Shown one piece after another: positions 9,143 through 19,021 of a stretch of 64,000 bases of DNA. The stretch's first letter is position 1. Each line of letters opens with the position of its first letter. The translations under genes and the position numbers were made by a program. The DNA comes from Advenella sp048381675 (lineage in GTDB: Bacteria; Pseudomonadota; Gammaproteobacteria; Burkholderiales; Burkholderiaceae_B): contig NZ_JBLWIS010000008.1 in assembly GCF_048381675.1 (NCBI RefSeq), forward strand, positions 62,001 through 126,000, in the 5' to 3' direction. Below the pieces are notes generated by a model. The model did not search any database, was not told where the DNA came from, and worked only from the letters and a program-made list of their open reading frames with translations.

Positions 9143-9514
9143 ATGAATGAAGCAACAAAATTCACACCAGTTTTTTCATGTGTTGCCATTAATGAAGCCG
9201 TTCAACCTGCCTACCAGAATCGCTGGTTTCTGGTTGATGAAAATCATCGGGTTTTGGAAGATATGTCAAAGACGTCAGAGTTGGCTTTGTCGATTCGTTT
9301 TGCCTATCTGGTTTTCAGGGCACCGGGCATGTTGCGCCTGGATATACCCATGGAAGTGCTGGAAGATGATGAGGAGGCATTTGAGCCAATCAACATTGAT
9401 GGGCAAACACGACGTGCCGTTAATGAAGGAGAGCTGGCCACTGCCTGGTTTTCCAATTTTTACGGCAAAACCGTTCATTTAATGAAATTGCACCCGGATG
9501 ATCACAAAGCCTGA
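9143..9514 (+). CDS. Stand-alone MOSC N-terminal domain-like protein
   Basis: The 123-residue product resembles the MOSC_N beta-barrel domain. It has the counterpart of the DRRWMLVDE signature (NRWFLVDENHRVL, residues 28-40), a following SELALSIRFAYL strand, and the GELATAWFSNFYGKTVHLM segment seen where MOSC_N passes into the catalytic MOSC domain. It stops there, so the C-terminal MOSC domain with its sulfur-carrying Cys is absent. No MOSC gene follows: a terminator hairpin and a convergent ferredoxin gene come next. It may be a diverged paralogue with a structural role, or the remnant of a longer protein. The enzymatic function of the full-length family cannot be assumed. Confidence 0.6.
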   Translation: MNEATKFTPVFSCVAINEAVQPAYQNRWFLVDENHRVLEDMSKTSELALSIRFAYLVFRAPGMLRLDIPMEVLEDDEEAFEPINIDGQTRRAVNEGELATAWFSNFYGKTVHLMKLHPDDHKA

Positions 9515-9549
9515 GCGAGAAGTTTTTATCGCAAGATGATCCCCGAACA

Positions 9550-9581
9550 AAAAAAGCGTTGGAATGATCCAGCGCTTTTTT
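9550..9581. terminator. Bidirectional Rho-independent terminator
   Basis: AAAAAAGCGTTGGA (9550-9563) pairs with TCCAGCGCTTTTTT (9568-9581) with one G-T mismatch and a 4-base loop. It lies between the convergent MOSC_N-like gene and ferredoxin gene, and the A and T runs on both sides let it serve both. Confidence 0.85.
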
Positions 9582-9612
9582 GATGGAGCTGTTTGCTGAA
9601 TAAGCGAGCCGC

Positions 9613-9858
9613 TTAAGCCGTGAGCATTTTGTATTTGGCCATGAGCTGCTCGGCATCTTCTTTCCATTGCGGATCAGGCTCGATACAATCGACGGGACAA
9701 ACCTGCATGCACTGCGGTGTGTCATGGTGCCCTACGCACTCGGTGCATTTTTCAGGATTAATCACATAATACTCATCACCCATGGTGATGGCATCGTTGG
9801 GACACTGCGGTTCACAGACATCACAGTTAATACATTCTTCAGTAATTAATAGGGCCAT
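9613..9858 (-). CDS. YfhL family 4Fe-4S dicluster ferredoxin
   Basis: The 81-residue ferredoxin carries two cluster motifs: CINCDVCEPQCP (residues 9-20), and a second with the long insertion characteristic of the YfhL/Allochromatium type, CTECVGHHDTPQCMQVCPVDC (positions about 37-57). This family has low-potential clusters and acts as a small electron carrier. In many betaproteobacteria it lies beside coaD, as here, about 310 bases downstream of it on the same strand. The start ATG follows TAACTGAACAGG on the minus strand. Confidence 0.93.
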   Translation of the reverse strand: MALLITEECINCDVCEPQCPNDAITMGDEYYVINPEKCTECVGHHDTPQCMQVCPVDCIEPDPQWKEDAEQLMAKYKMLTA

Positions 9859-10169
9859 GATATTGGATTGCCTGTTCAGTTAAGTATTTACCCTTATATT
9901 ATATGTCATTTCAATGGGTAATCGACAGATACATACTAATTTGCTAGGGATAATAAGGACTTAGCAGACTTAAAATGCGTGTTGCATAGTTAATGAAAAT
10001 GCAAACTTAATATACATAGTGAGTAGCTATTAAACAAGCGGAGATAAGGGCAAAGGTTCATGCCAAGTGGCAAACAGCCTGTTTCAGCAATCGTGCTAAA
10101 ACAGGCTTGAAGAGTCATCTTTAAGGTTGGGGCCCTGAAGAAGGTATCGGGGCTGACCTGAAAGTCGTT
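9859..10169. other. Intergenic stretch with a terminator near coaD
   Basis: The 311 bases between the ferredoxin start and the coaD stop hold no plausible gene. The part next to the ferredoxin is AT-rich and probably contains its promoter. The only other feature seen is the hairpin at 10076-10107. Confidence 0.6.
10076..10107 (-). terminator. Hairpin downstream of coaD
   Basis: AGCCTGTTTCAGCA (10076-10089) pairs with TGCTAAAACAGGCT (10094-10107) with one mismatch that is a G-U pair in RNA. The loop is 4 bases. The T run after it on the minus strand is short, so it is a weak or Rho-assisted terminator of the rsmD-coaD transcript. Confidence 0.6.
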
Positions 10170-10679
10170 TTAGTTTGCTTGCGCCGCCTTGGCTTCTTTT
10201 CTGGCCTTGGCTTTTTCTTGCAGCCAGCGCTCTACGGACGGGAAAACAAATTTGCTAACATCACCACCCAGCAGGGCAATTTCACGTACAAAAGTACCCG
10301 AAATGAACTGGTATTGGTCTGATGGGGTCATGAACAGGGTCTCGACATCGGGTAGCAGGTGGCGGTTCATCCCGGCCATCTGGAATTCGTATTCGAAGTC
10401 GGAAACGGCACGCAAGCCACGGATAATAACGCGCGCTTCTTCCTGGCGGGCAAAATCCTTGAGCAGGCCATCGAAGGTTTTTACGGTCACGTTACTATAG
10501 TGTCCCAGTACTTCGTTGGCGATTTCCAGCCTTTCCTCGAGTGAGAACAAAGGATGTTTGCCAGCACTTGAGGCAACACCAATAACAACTTTGTCAAACA
10601 GACCTGCTGCACGGCGAACCAAATCTTCATGGCCTCTGGTGAGCGGGTCAAATGTACCTGGATATACGGCAGTGATCAT
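10170..10679 (-). CDS. coaD: Phosphopantetheine adenylyltransferase
   Basis: CoaD transfers AMP from ATP to 4'-phosphopantetheine, the penultimate step of coenzyme A synthesis. The 169-residue product has the nucleotidyltransferase signature YPGTFDPLTRGH (residues 6-17), with the catalytic TRGH, and the ISGTFVREIA motif (about 126-135) that corresponds to ISSTxxR. A Lys/Ala-rich tail extends slightly past the usual length of about 160. The gene lies 42 bases downstream of rsmD on the same strand, the common rsmD-coaD pairing. Confidence 0.96.
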   Translation of the reverse strand: MITAVYPGTFDPLTRGHEDLVRRAAGLFDKVVIGVASSAGKHPLFSLEERLEIANEVLGHYSNVTVKTFDGLLKDFARQEEARVIIRGLRAVSDFEYEFQMAGMNRHLLPDVETLFMTPSDQYQFISGTFVREIALLGGDVSKFVFPSVERWLQEKAKARKEAKAAQAN

Positions 10680-10721
10680 GGCAAGTTTCTTTTGAAAAAA
10701 AAAGGATTATAAGGTAATTTA

Positions 10722-11309
10722 CTACACTTCATTATATTGGTGTAGCTGAAAAAACACGGCACCGGCTTTTCCTTCCTTCACTAATTCGAAAGGGGGACTT
10801 AAGAGGATTTTTTTTTCGGATTCGATATAGAGTAATGAGCCGGGTTTCAAAATTTGGGGCAGGTAAGGCAAAACTTCCTGGATTAAATCTTTTTGAAAAG
10901 GCGGGTCAAGAAAAACCAGGTCAAAGCGGCTGGCATCCATACGTTTAAGCACCAGCATGGCATCGCCACTGTTAATACGTACTTGCTGCAAATTAAGTTT
11001 GTCGCGAATTTGTCGCAAGTTAAGCATGGCTTGCGGGTTTTTTTCCACCATTTGCACATGTGCCGCTCCGCGTGAAGCAGCTTCAAAGCCCAAGGCACCG
11101 GTGCCTGCAAACAGGTCAAGTACGGATTTATCGTGGTAATCACTGTCCCATAAGTGGTTAATCCAGTTAAAAACGGTTTCACGTATGCGGTCGGGGGTGG
11201 GGCGAAGCCCTGGAACATCGGCGACCGGAATAGTGGTACGCTTGAATTGGCCGCCAATAATACGGACTTTGTGTTTTGCCCCGGCAGTGTGTTTATGATT
11301 TGTACTCAT
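10722..11309 (-). CDS. rsmD: 16S rRNA (guanine(966)-N(2))-methyltransferase
   Basis: RsmD methylates G966 of 16S rRNA in the 30S subunit. The 195-residue protein has RIIGGQFKRTTIPV (residues 15-28), the TPDRIRETVFNWI helix, the SAM-binding VLDLFAGTGALGFEAASRGA, and the catalytic FLDPPFQ motif (DPPF form of N/DPPY). It is divergent from ftsY across a 226-base gap. It forms a probable operon with coaD. Confidence 0.95.
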   Translation of the reverse strand: MSTNHKHTAGAKHKVRIIGGQFKRTTIPVADVPGLRPTPDRIRETVFNWINHLWDSDYHDKSVLDLFAGTGALGFEAASRGAAHVQMVEKNPQAMLNLRQIRDKLNLQQVRINSGDAMLVLKRMDASRFDLVFLDPPFQKDLIQEVLPYLPQILKPGSLLYIESEKKILLSPPFELVKEGKAGAVFFQLHQYNEV

Positions 11310-11535
11310 GATGGTTTGTGTGTTGCTGCATTAAGCCATTATTGGCAGAAATGGCGACGTTAGCCACAATTTTTGCCTGCGCCTGTGCAGGATAGAATCG
11401 TTTCGGCGAAATAATGGCATATATCCTGATATTTGCCATACATAAGATTATAAGCGCAAGCAGAAAAGCAAAAATAAAAAACAGGGCTGTTAAAATACTT
11501 CTTCAGAATCAAATTTTTAATAAATCAAATTTCAT

Positions 11536-12864
<1,329 letters not shown>

Positions 12865-12909
12865 GCTGTTTTTGTAATGCCAATGGGGCATTCGCCAGAA
12901 AAACAGATA

Positions 12910-12969
12910 AAAAAACCACCTGCCTGAACTTGATGTGTATTTTACATCGGTTCGGGCAGGTGGTTTTTT
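12910..12969. terminator. Strong bidirectional terminator between ftsY and the CYTH-CHAD gene
   Basis: AAAAAACCACCTGCCTGAAC (12910-12929) pairs with GTTCGGGCAGGTGGTTTTTT (12950-12969) with a single G-U-type mismatch. The 20-base loop can itself form a small GATGT/ACATC stem. The flanking A and T tracts let it terminate both convergent genes. Confidence 0.9.
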
Positions 12970-12983
12970 ACATTCCAGACGAT

Positions 12984-14696
12984 TTAAAACCGGATGCGCT
13001 TGGGCAGTTCTTTAAGTACTTCGTCGGCCTGCTTTTTACTGATTTCAAGATTGGCGGACAACCAGCCCACGGCAAACCAGGTTTCCGGATACGTATCGGT
13101 GTACTGGCTGTAAAACGTGTGAGCGGTTGAAAAATCATTCAGGATGCCAAATGTTTCTTGCGCTGCGGCCAGCCGCTTCACATAGGCGCTCAGGTTGCTT
13201 CCGGTATGAAGCGCTTCATACACATTAAGTCCGTAACGCATCCGCTTGATCTTTTTGCGCAGGTCATGGTAGGCCTCTATATCGTTTTGATCTTCAGTTT
13301 TCCAGTGATTGACGATTTCCTTGTTCCATTTGTTAAGCCGTGCTTCCAGTTGCTTGCGCAGGGTTGCTTTGGGCTGCATGGACGGGATAAGCGGGATAAT
13401 CAGCAAGGGTGGATGGTTGTTGGCGGCCTTGGTTTTAGGTGAATTTTCTGCCGGTTTTGCTTCAGCCCCGTTGTTCTGTGGCAGGCCTTCCTTGTTTGTT
13501 TCATTTGCTTCGGCAAGCAAGTCCGGTTCTTCAGGCGCTTCGCTGGATTCTGCCGCTTCAGCCTCGTGAACGGGATCAACGGCCGGTGTCAGTACTGTCC
13601 ATTTCAATAATTTAACCAGCCATGACTGAAAGGCAGTGCTTTGGGCAATTTCCTGTGCGGTGCGGATGCTTTCATGATGTTCAAACTGGATATGAGGCAT
13701 GCCGGCCGCTTCAAGCTGGGGCACAATGGTTTCCAGCATGACATCCAGGTCACGGGTGGCCCCAAAATGGCCAAGGTGTACTTTCAGCTCGGCCTGCAGT
13801 TCAGGCTCGGGCAGGGATGCCATCTTGCCAAACAGTTTCCAGTTGCTGGCCAGGCGTCGCATGCCAATGCGTAATTGGTGAACATGTTCTGGTTGGCCAA
13901 CAGAAACCACGCCCAGGGTGTCTATTTCAGCCAGGGGGCCGGCATTGAAGCAGATTTGCTCAAGGCATTCATCGGTTGCGGCAATCAGTGCCTGGGTGGC
14001 ATTCTGGTTTTTGTTTATTTCGTATGGACGGGCTTTGCGTGGGGCCCAGAAACGGTCAATTTCGCTTTTGCGCACGATGTCAGGAGAGGCCGAAGTTTGC
14101 GCTTCTTTGATATTCTGCGCAGCAGTGGCCAGTGCGTCACCGCGGTGTGATTTGCTGCGAAGATCCAGCAGCAATTTGTATTTTTCCAGCCAGCGCAGGC
14201 CAACTTCAAAAATCGCTTCCGGTGAACCGCTTTTCAGCTCAAACTCCACTTCGGAAACCGGCAGTTCAAGGTCTCCGGAACGGATGACGCCACGATCATA
14301 GGCAATTTCGATAATTCCCTTGGCGACACGATGCTTGCGGAAAATCCGGATGACATCGGTTTCGTAGCGCAATTCCAGCGGGTTGTCCAGGTTGGTTAAT
14401 GCCGCTTCGGCCGGTGTGCCGGCGTACAGTGACAGGTCCAGAATAGGGCCGGGTCGATCGTGATTGAGTTCCAGTTTGCTAATGGCATTGTTGCCCGGCA
14501 TTTTCAGGGTTTGAACCCATTGGGTGCCTTCCAGTCTCAGCCGGATGGCAATTTTTGCCTTGGCAAGTTCGCGGGTAGGGGTGTCAAAATACAGGGCCCG
14601 TAAAGGGAGCTCTTCTGCACGGCTTGTACGAACCGCTTTTTCTATTGTTTTTTGTGCATGAATGGGCACATGCAGTTTAAGTTCCTGTTCAGACAT
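12984..14696 (-). CDS. CYTH and CHAD domain-containing protein
   Basis: The 570-residue protein combines an N-terminal CYTH (triphosphate tunnel) domain (about residues 1-195) with a C-terminal CHAD domain (about 225-570). The CYTH ExExK signature is intact at residues 3-7 (EQELK), and the barrel has charged strands such as IAIRLRLEG and VEFELKSG. CHAD shows conserved His-containing helices HVHQLRIGMRRL and AYHDLRKKIKRMRYGL. A low-complexity acidic, Ala/Glu/Asn-rich segment (about 374-429) interrupts CHAD. Related CYTH proteins hydrolyse inorganic triphosphate, and CHAD domains bind polyphosphate. I chose the ATG at 14696 because the CYTH motif begins directly after it. Confidence 0.88.
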   Translation of the reverse strand: MSEQELKLHVPIHAQKTIEKAVRTSRAEELPLRALYFDTPTRELAKAKIAIRLRLEGTQWVQTLKMPGNNAISKLELNHDRPGPILDLSLYAGTPAEAALTNLDNPLELRYETDVIRIFRKHRVAKGIIEIAYDRGVIRSGDLELPVSEVEFELKSGSPEAIFEVGLRWLEKYKLLLDLRSKSHRGDALATAAQNIKEAQTSASPDIVRKSEIDRFWAPRKARPYEINKNQNATQALIAATDECLEQICFNAGPLAEIDTLGVVSVGQPEHVHQLRIGMRRLASNWKLFGKMASLPEPELQAELKVHLGHFGATRDLDVMLETIVPQLEAAGMPHIQFEHHESIRTAQEIAQSTAFQSWLVKLLKWTVLTPAVDPVHEAEAAESSEAPEEPDLLAEANETNKEGLPQNNGAEAKPAENSPKTKAANNHPPLLIIPLIPSMQPKATLRKQLEARLNKWNKEIVNHWKTEDQNDIEAYHDLRKKIKRMRYGLNVYEALHTGSNLSAYVKRLAAAQETFGILNDFSTAHTFYSQYTDTYPETWFAVGWLSANLEISKKQADEVLKELPKRIRF

Positions 14697-14797
14697 GGTA
14701 TTCACTTTATAAAAATTCAAAACCTGGTGGGGCAAGCCTTATCTTAACATTTGAAACAGAATTACTTGCTGAAAACAGCTGATGGATGGTGTTTTCG

Positions 14798-16336
14798 TCA
14801 GTTAACCGTTTGTTTTTCAAGCCAGTTTTGCAAGGCAAGGGTTTGTGCTGGCGTAAAATGCAAGCCAAGTCTCGTCCTGCGCCATAAAATATCTTCTGCG
14901 CAAGATGCCCATTCGTGTTCTTGCAGCCATTTCACTTCAACTTCATACAAATCATGGCCAAAATGTTGTCCAAGGCTTTCAAGACTGGTTTTGCCGGCCA
15001 GGAATGCCAGGGCAAGCGTGCCATAGGCGCGGGCGTATCGGCTGGCAGTGTCTTTGGGTAGCCACGGAAAGTCTTTTTGCAGCTGTGACGTAAAGAGGTT
15101 GATATCTGCGTTGGGCAGGTCGGCTCCGGGCAAGGGGGCTGTGCTGGTCCAGGCTTGGTGTTTGCCGGTGAAGGGGGCCAGTTTTTCAAGGGCGTGTTCA
15201 GCCAGCTTGCGATAGGTGGTTATTTTGCCCCCAAAAATTGACAAGAGGGGCGGTTCAGAACCGGTGCCACCGCTTATATCAAAGACATAATCACGGGTAG
15301 TGGTTGAGGCATTGCCTTGGGCGTCATCATAAAGAGGACGTACCCCGGACCAGGTAGAAATAATGTCCTCGGGGCGTACGGGCCGCTTGAAGTAGGCATT
15401 GACCGATTGAAGCAGATAATCGGTTTCCTCGGGAGAGATGGCCACCGTGCCAGGATCTCCGTGAAAATCGACATCGGTAGTGCCAATCATGGAAAAATCG
15501 TTTTGGTATGGTGTTACAAATACAATCCGTTTGTCTTTGTTTTGCAAGATGTAGGCATGCGTGCCTTCATAAAGCTTGGGCGTTACCAAATGGCTACCCT
15601 TGACAAGGCGCAGTTTGCTTTGGTCTGTGGCTTTGCTGCTGTGCCGGGCAAGCAGATTTTGTATGTTTTCCACCCAGGGGCCAGCGGCATTGACCAGGAT
15701 TTTTGCCTGTACCTGGCGGATGCTGCCATCTTGATGACGCAAGGTGGCCAGCCAGGTGTTTTCTTTCGTTTCAAGCCCAATGCATTCGCAACGGGTCAAG
15801 ATTTGGGCACCACGATTCTGGGCATCCATGGCATTCAGAATGACCAGGCGAGAGTCATCAACGTTGCAATCCGAGTAGAGAAAACCCTTTTGGATCGTGT
15901 CATTGAGTGGAAGGGCGTAGGCCGAGGTATTGCCCAAGGGAATTTGTTGTGAGCCTGGCAGGTTTTTTGACCGTTTGGCCAAATGGTCGTACAAGAAAAG
16001 GCCGATGCGGATCATCCAGGCAGGCCTGAGGTTTTTATTGTGCGGCAATACAAAACGCATGGGGTGAACAATATGCGGGGCATTGCCAAGCAAGACTTCA
16101 CGTTCGGCTAGTGCTTCCCGTACAAGCCGGAACTCATATTGTTCAAGATATCTTAGGCCACCATGGATAAGTTTGCTGCTGGCCGAAGAAGTGGCGCCGG
16201 CCAGGTCCTGTTTCTCGCAAAGCAATACTTTCAGACCCCTGCCGACCGCGTCACGGGCAATACCTGTACCGTTAATGCCACCACCAATAACAAGAATATC
16301 TACCGTATCAGAGTATTGTGCCGCTGTTGTATGCAT
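14798..16336 (-). CDS. glpD: Glycerol-3-phosphate dehydrogenase
   Basis: GlpD oxidises sn-glycerol 3-phosphate to dihydroxyacetone phosphate at the inner membrane and passes electrons to quinone. The 512-residue product has the FAD-binding Rossmann motif VIGGGINGTGIARDA (residues 15-29) and the family signature SSKLIHGGLRYLEQYEF. Later come GPWVENI and the ISGGTGSEPPLLSIFGGKIT region. The length fits the aerobic GlpD family. No other glp gene is adjacent. A MarR gene lies upstream on the same strand, 45 bases away, and could be co-transcribed or regulate it. Confidence 0.94.
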   Translation of the reverse strand: MHTTAAQYSDTVDILVIGGGINGTGIARDAVGRGLKVLLCEKQDLAGATSSASSKLIHGGLRYLEQYEFRLVREALAEREVLLGNAPHIVHPMRFVLPHNKNLRPAWMIRIGLFLYDHLAKRSKNLPGSQQIPLGNTSAYALPLNDTIQKGFLYSDCNVDDSRLVILNAMDAQNRGAQILTRCECIGLETKENTWLATLRHQDGSIRQVQAKILVNAAGPWVENIQNLLARHSSKATDQSKLRLVKGSHLVTPKLYEGTHAYILQNKDKRIVFVTPYQNDFSMIGTTDVDFHGDPGTVAISPEETDYLLQSVNAYFKRPVRPEDIISTWSGVRPLYDDAQGNASTTTRDYVFDISGGTGSEPPLLSIFGGKITTYRKLAEHALEKLAPFTGKHQAWTSTAPLPGADLPNADINLFTSQLQKDFPWLPKDTASRYARAYGTLALAFLAGKTSLESLGQHFGHDLYEVEVKWLQEHEWASCAEDILWRRTRLGLHFTPAQTLALQNWLEKQTVN

Positions 16337-16381
16337 TGTTATCCCATTGCAGGTATTGTTGATGAGAGTTAGGGTTAGCCC

Positions 16382-16864
16382 TTATTCTATCTCTTCATCA
16401 TTCAGGAGGATACGTTTTTTCAGGTCGGCCAGGGATTTGTAAAGGCTTCGGTAGCTGGTCTGGGATAACCCGTCAAACATTTCCTGCAGCCATACGCCCT
16501 GGGCCTTGGCTATTTTGTTGTATTGGCGTCGACCTTTGGGGGTAAGCTTGATAAAGGTGCTGCGGCGGTCTTCTTTATTGACAATCCGTACGATCAGCTC
16601 TTCTTTTTCCAGTTGGCCGGTAATGGCCGTGATGTTGCCGTTACTTACCATCAGTCGCTCAGACAGATCGCCCATTTTCATGCCCTTGGGCTCCTGGGCC
16701 AACTGTGCCATCAAATCAAAGCGTGGCAGGGTTGTTTCAAATTCAACACGCAGGCGACTGCGGATTTTATTTTCGATAAGGTTGCTGCAGGTAAGCAGTC
16801 GAAGCCAAAGCTTGAGTTCCTCATTGTCGGATTCGAGTGCGCGTGTTTCGAGGTCGTTTTGCAT
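16382..16864 (-). CDS. MarR family transcriptional regulator
   Basis: The 160-residue protein has the MarR winged-helix layout: a dimerisation helix at the N-terminus, then LPRFDLMAQLAQEPKGMKMGDLSERL and the recognition helix MVSNGNITAITGQLEKEELI. The wing VNKEDRRSTFIKLTPKG has the conserved DRR residues. It precedes glpD on the same strand by 45 bases. The ligand is unknown, but members of this family often respond to phenolic or other aromatic acids. The 430-base gap upstream of it contains no gene. Confidence 0.88.
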   Translation of the reverse strand: MQNDLETRALESDNEELKLWLRLLTCSNLIENKIRSRLRVEFETTLPRFDLMAQLAQEPKGMKMGDLSERLMVSNGNITAITGQLEKEELIVRIVNKEDRRSTFIKLTPKGRRQYNKIAKAQGVWLQEMFDGLSQTSYRSLYKSLADLKKRILLNDEEIE

Positions 16865-17294
16865 AGTGCCCCCTGAGAGAGGTAATTGGATGGATCAAGA
16901 TAATCTTGTTTTAAGATTAATCAAACATACCGTTATTTTAAACCTGTCTTTCATAATATGGAACATATAATATTGAACTGTAAAACAAATTATTTAAATT
17001 TAAATCATGAGGCCGGTTTCCTTGACGTAAGGCAGCGTGATTAAATTGGTATGGATTTTGTGGTTTATGTATCAAATTGTTTTTATGGTTATGCCGGAAT
17101 AGGGCATAATCACGCAAACAAGACATGAATACTGCCCGCAGGGTAAAGGATATTGCGAAAAATATGTATTGTGCTTGTTACAATATGGCGCGCAGTACAA
17201 ATTACATATTTTCTCCCTATACTATGGGTAAAATACTTCCTTTCCGTTATTGTGATTTTTACAATAACCCTCGTATTTGTCCGGAACTTACGTT
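16865..17294. other. AT-rich divergent intergenic region between marR-like gene and ribB
   Basis: No credible gene is seen in these 430 bases. It must hold the promoters of the MarR gene (-) and ribB (+). I looked for an FMN riboswitch (conserved AGGG...GGTG...TTCCC elements) before ribB and did not see one. Confidence 0.6.
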
Positions 17295-18446
17295 ATGACA
17301 TCATCTGCAACAGAACAAGCCTCAGTAGCACAACAAAAATTTGATATTTCACCCGTTTCTGAAATCGTCAATGAACTCAGAATGGGGCGCATGGTCATTC
17401 TGGTTGATGAAGAAGACAGGGAAAACGAGGGCGACCTGGTAATGGCTGCCGAGTTTATTACCCCAGAGGCCATTAATTTCATGGTAACGCATGCGCGTGG
17501 CCTGGTTTGTTTAACGCTTACTGAAGAGCGCTGCAAGCAGCTTGAATTGCCGCTTATGGCTAGCAACAACGGCACCAGCTTCGGTACCAATTTTACCGTT
17601 TCCATCGAAGCTGCTGAAGGGGTAACAACAGGCATCTCGGCGGCCGACAGGGCGCATACCATCAAGGTGGCCGTTGCCCGTGATGCAAAACCTTCCGATC
17701 TGGTTAATCCTGGACATATCTTTCCGGTCAAGGCGGTTCCGGGCGGCGTGCTTATCCGTGCAGGCCATACCGAAGCCGGTTGTGACCTGACGGCCATGGC
17801 GGGCTTAACGCCTGCTGCCGTTATTTGTGAAATTCTCAAGGCTGACGGTACGATGGCACGTTTGCCCGATTTAATGGTTTTTGCCCAAGAGCATGGCCTG
17901 AAAATCGGTACCATTGCCGATCTTATCCAGTACCGCAGTGAGCATGAGTCCATGATCCAGCGCCTGGGTGAGCGCCAGCTCAAGACTCCATGGGGACAGT
18001 TTCGTGCCGTTGCCTACAAAGACAAGGCTTCAGGCGCACCCCATATCGCGCTTGTGCATGGCAACATCAGCCCTGAAAAAGAGGTATTGGTTCGTGTGCA
18101 CGAGCCGCTTTCCGTACTTGATTTGCTTAACACCGAAGACAGCGAGCATAGCTGGGGTGTTTCCGAGGCGATGAAGGCAATTGCCGCTGCTGAGAGTGGC
18201 GTGCTGGTATTGCTTAATTGCCAGGGTTCGGCCCAGTCTTTGGTGGAAACCATGACGCAATGGGGCAAAGAAGATCCAGCCCAGAAGAAAACAGATCGTT
18301 ATGATTTGCGTACTTATGGGGTAGGCGCACAAATATTACGTGATTTGAACGTGGAAACCATGCGTTTGCTGGCAGTTCCACGTAAAATGCCAAGCATGGC
18401 CGGTTACTCATTAACGGTAACCGGTTATGAATCTGCCTCTCAATGA
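17295..18446 (+). CDS. ribB: 3,4-dihydroxy-2-butanone-4-phosphate synthase with degenerate GTP cyclohydrolase II-like domain
   Basis: The N-terminal domain (about residues 1-212) converts ribulose 5-phosphate to the four-carbon riboflavin precursor. It has the acidic loop DEEDRENEGDL (38-48), NPGHIFPV (His141) and AGHTEAGCDL (His158, Glu160). The C-terminal 165 residues align in layout with GTP cyclohydrolase II, including TPWGQFRAV and LVRVHEPLS. The zinc-binding CLTGD-x-F-x-S-x-x-CDC segment is replaced by residues without Cys, so cyclohydrolase activity is unlikely. Such RibB-like fusions occur in other Burkholderiales. ATG at 17295 is preferred to an in-frame TTG 18 bases upstream. ribH follows 33 bases downstream. 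Confidence 0.92.
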   Translation: MTSSATEQASVAQQKFDISPVSEIVNELRMGRMVILVDEEDRENEGDLVMAAEFITPEAINFMVTHARGLVCLTLTEERCKQLELPLMASNNGTSFGTNFTVSIEAAEGVTTGISAADRAHTIKVAVARDAKPSDLVNPGHIFPVKAVPGGVLIRAGHTEAGCDLTAMAGLTPAAVICEILKADGTMARLPDLMVFAQEHGLKIGTIADLIQYRSEHESMIQRLGERQLKTPWGQFRAVAYKDKASGAPHIALVHGNISPEKEVLVRVHEPLSVLDLLNTEDSEHSWGVSEAMKAIAAAESGVLVLLNCQGSAQSLVETMTQWGKEDPAQKKTDRYDLRTYGVGAQILRDLNVETMRLLAVPRKMPSMAGYSLTVTGYESASQ

Positions 18447-18479
18447 ATTTGCCACTTACTCTGAATAATAGGAAGCGTT

Positions 18480-19013
18480 ATGAAACCTTATACATTAGCC
18501 CCTGATCTTAATGGCGAAGGCCTGCATATTGGCATCGTATGTGCCCGCTTTAGCGAAGAAATCGGTTTTGCCGAACTGGAAGCTTGCCTGCAGGAACTGG
18601 GCGAACTGGGCGTTGATGAACGTGACATCATGGTTGTTACCGTTCCTGGTGCCCTTGAGGTTGGCCTTACATTGGCGCAAATGGCAGAAACTTTCGAATT
18701 TGATGCATTGATTGCGTTGGGTGCGGTTATTCGTGGTGAAACCTATCACTTCGAGATTGTCAGCAATGAAAGCGCGGCGGCTATTACACGGGTCGCGCTG
18801 GATACCAATATTCCTATCGCAAACGGTATCTTGACAACGGAAAACGATGAGCAGGCCCAGGTACGCGCGGCCCAGAAAGGCAAGGATTGTGCCCAGGTTG
18901 CCGTTGAAATGGCCAATTTGTCTGCTGCTTTGGTACCCGAAGCGGAAGATGACGAAGATTATGAAGACGATGATCGTGATGATGACGATTTCGACGATGA
19001 AGATGATAAATAG
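18480..19013 (+). CDS. ribH: 6,7-dimethyl-8-ribityllumazine synthase with acidic tail
   Basis: RibH condenses the RibB product with the pyrimidine intermediate to give lumazine, the direct riboflavin precursor. The core (residues 1-150) shows VCARFSEEIG, VPGALEVGLTLAQM, LGAVIRGETYHFEIVSNES with the catalytic His, and PIANGILTTENDEQA. The C-terminal extension of about 25 residues is almost entirely Asp and Glu (19 of the 24 residues from EAEDDEDY onward), which is not part of the catalytic fold. The gene lies between ribB and nusB in the classic ribB-ribH-nusB order. Confidence 0.95.
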   Translation: MKPYTLAPDLNGEGLHIGIVCARFSEEIGFAELEACLQELGELGVDERDIMVVTVPGALEVGLTLAQMAETFEFDALIALGAVIRGETYHFEIVSNESAAAITRVALDTNIPIANGILTTENDEQAQVRAAQKGKDCAQVAVEMANLSAALVPEAEDDEDYEDDDRDDDDFDDEDDK

Positions 19014-19021
19014 GATATCGA

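Noticed and set aside
16865..17294. FMN riboswitch before ribB
   Set aside because: I looked for the conserved riboswitch elements and did not find them.
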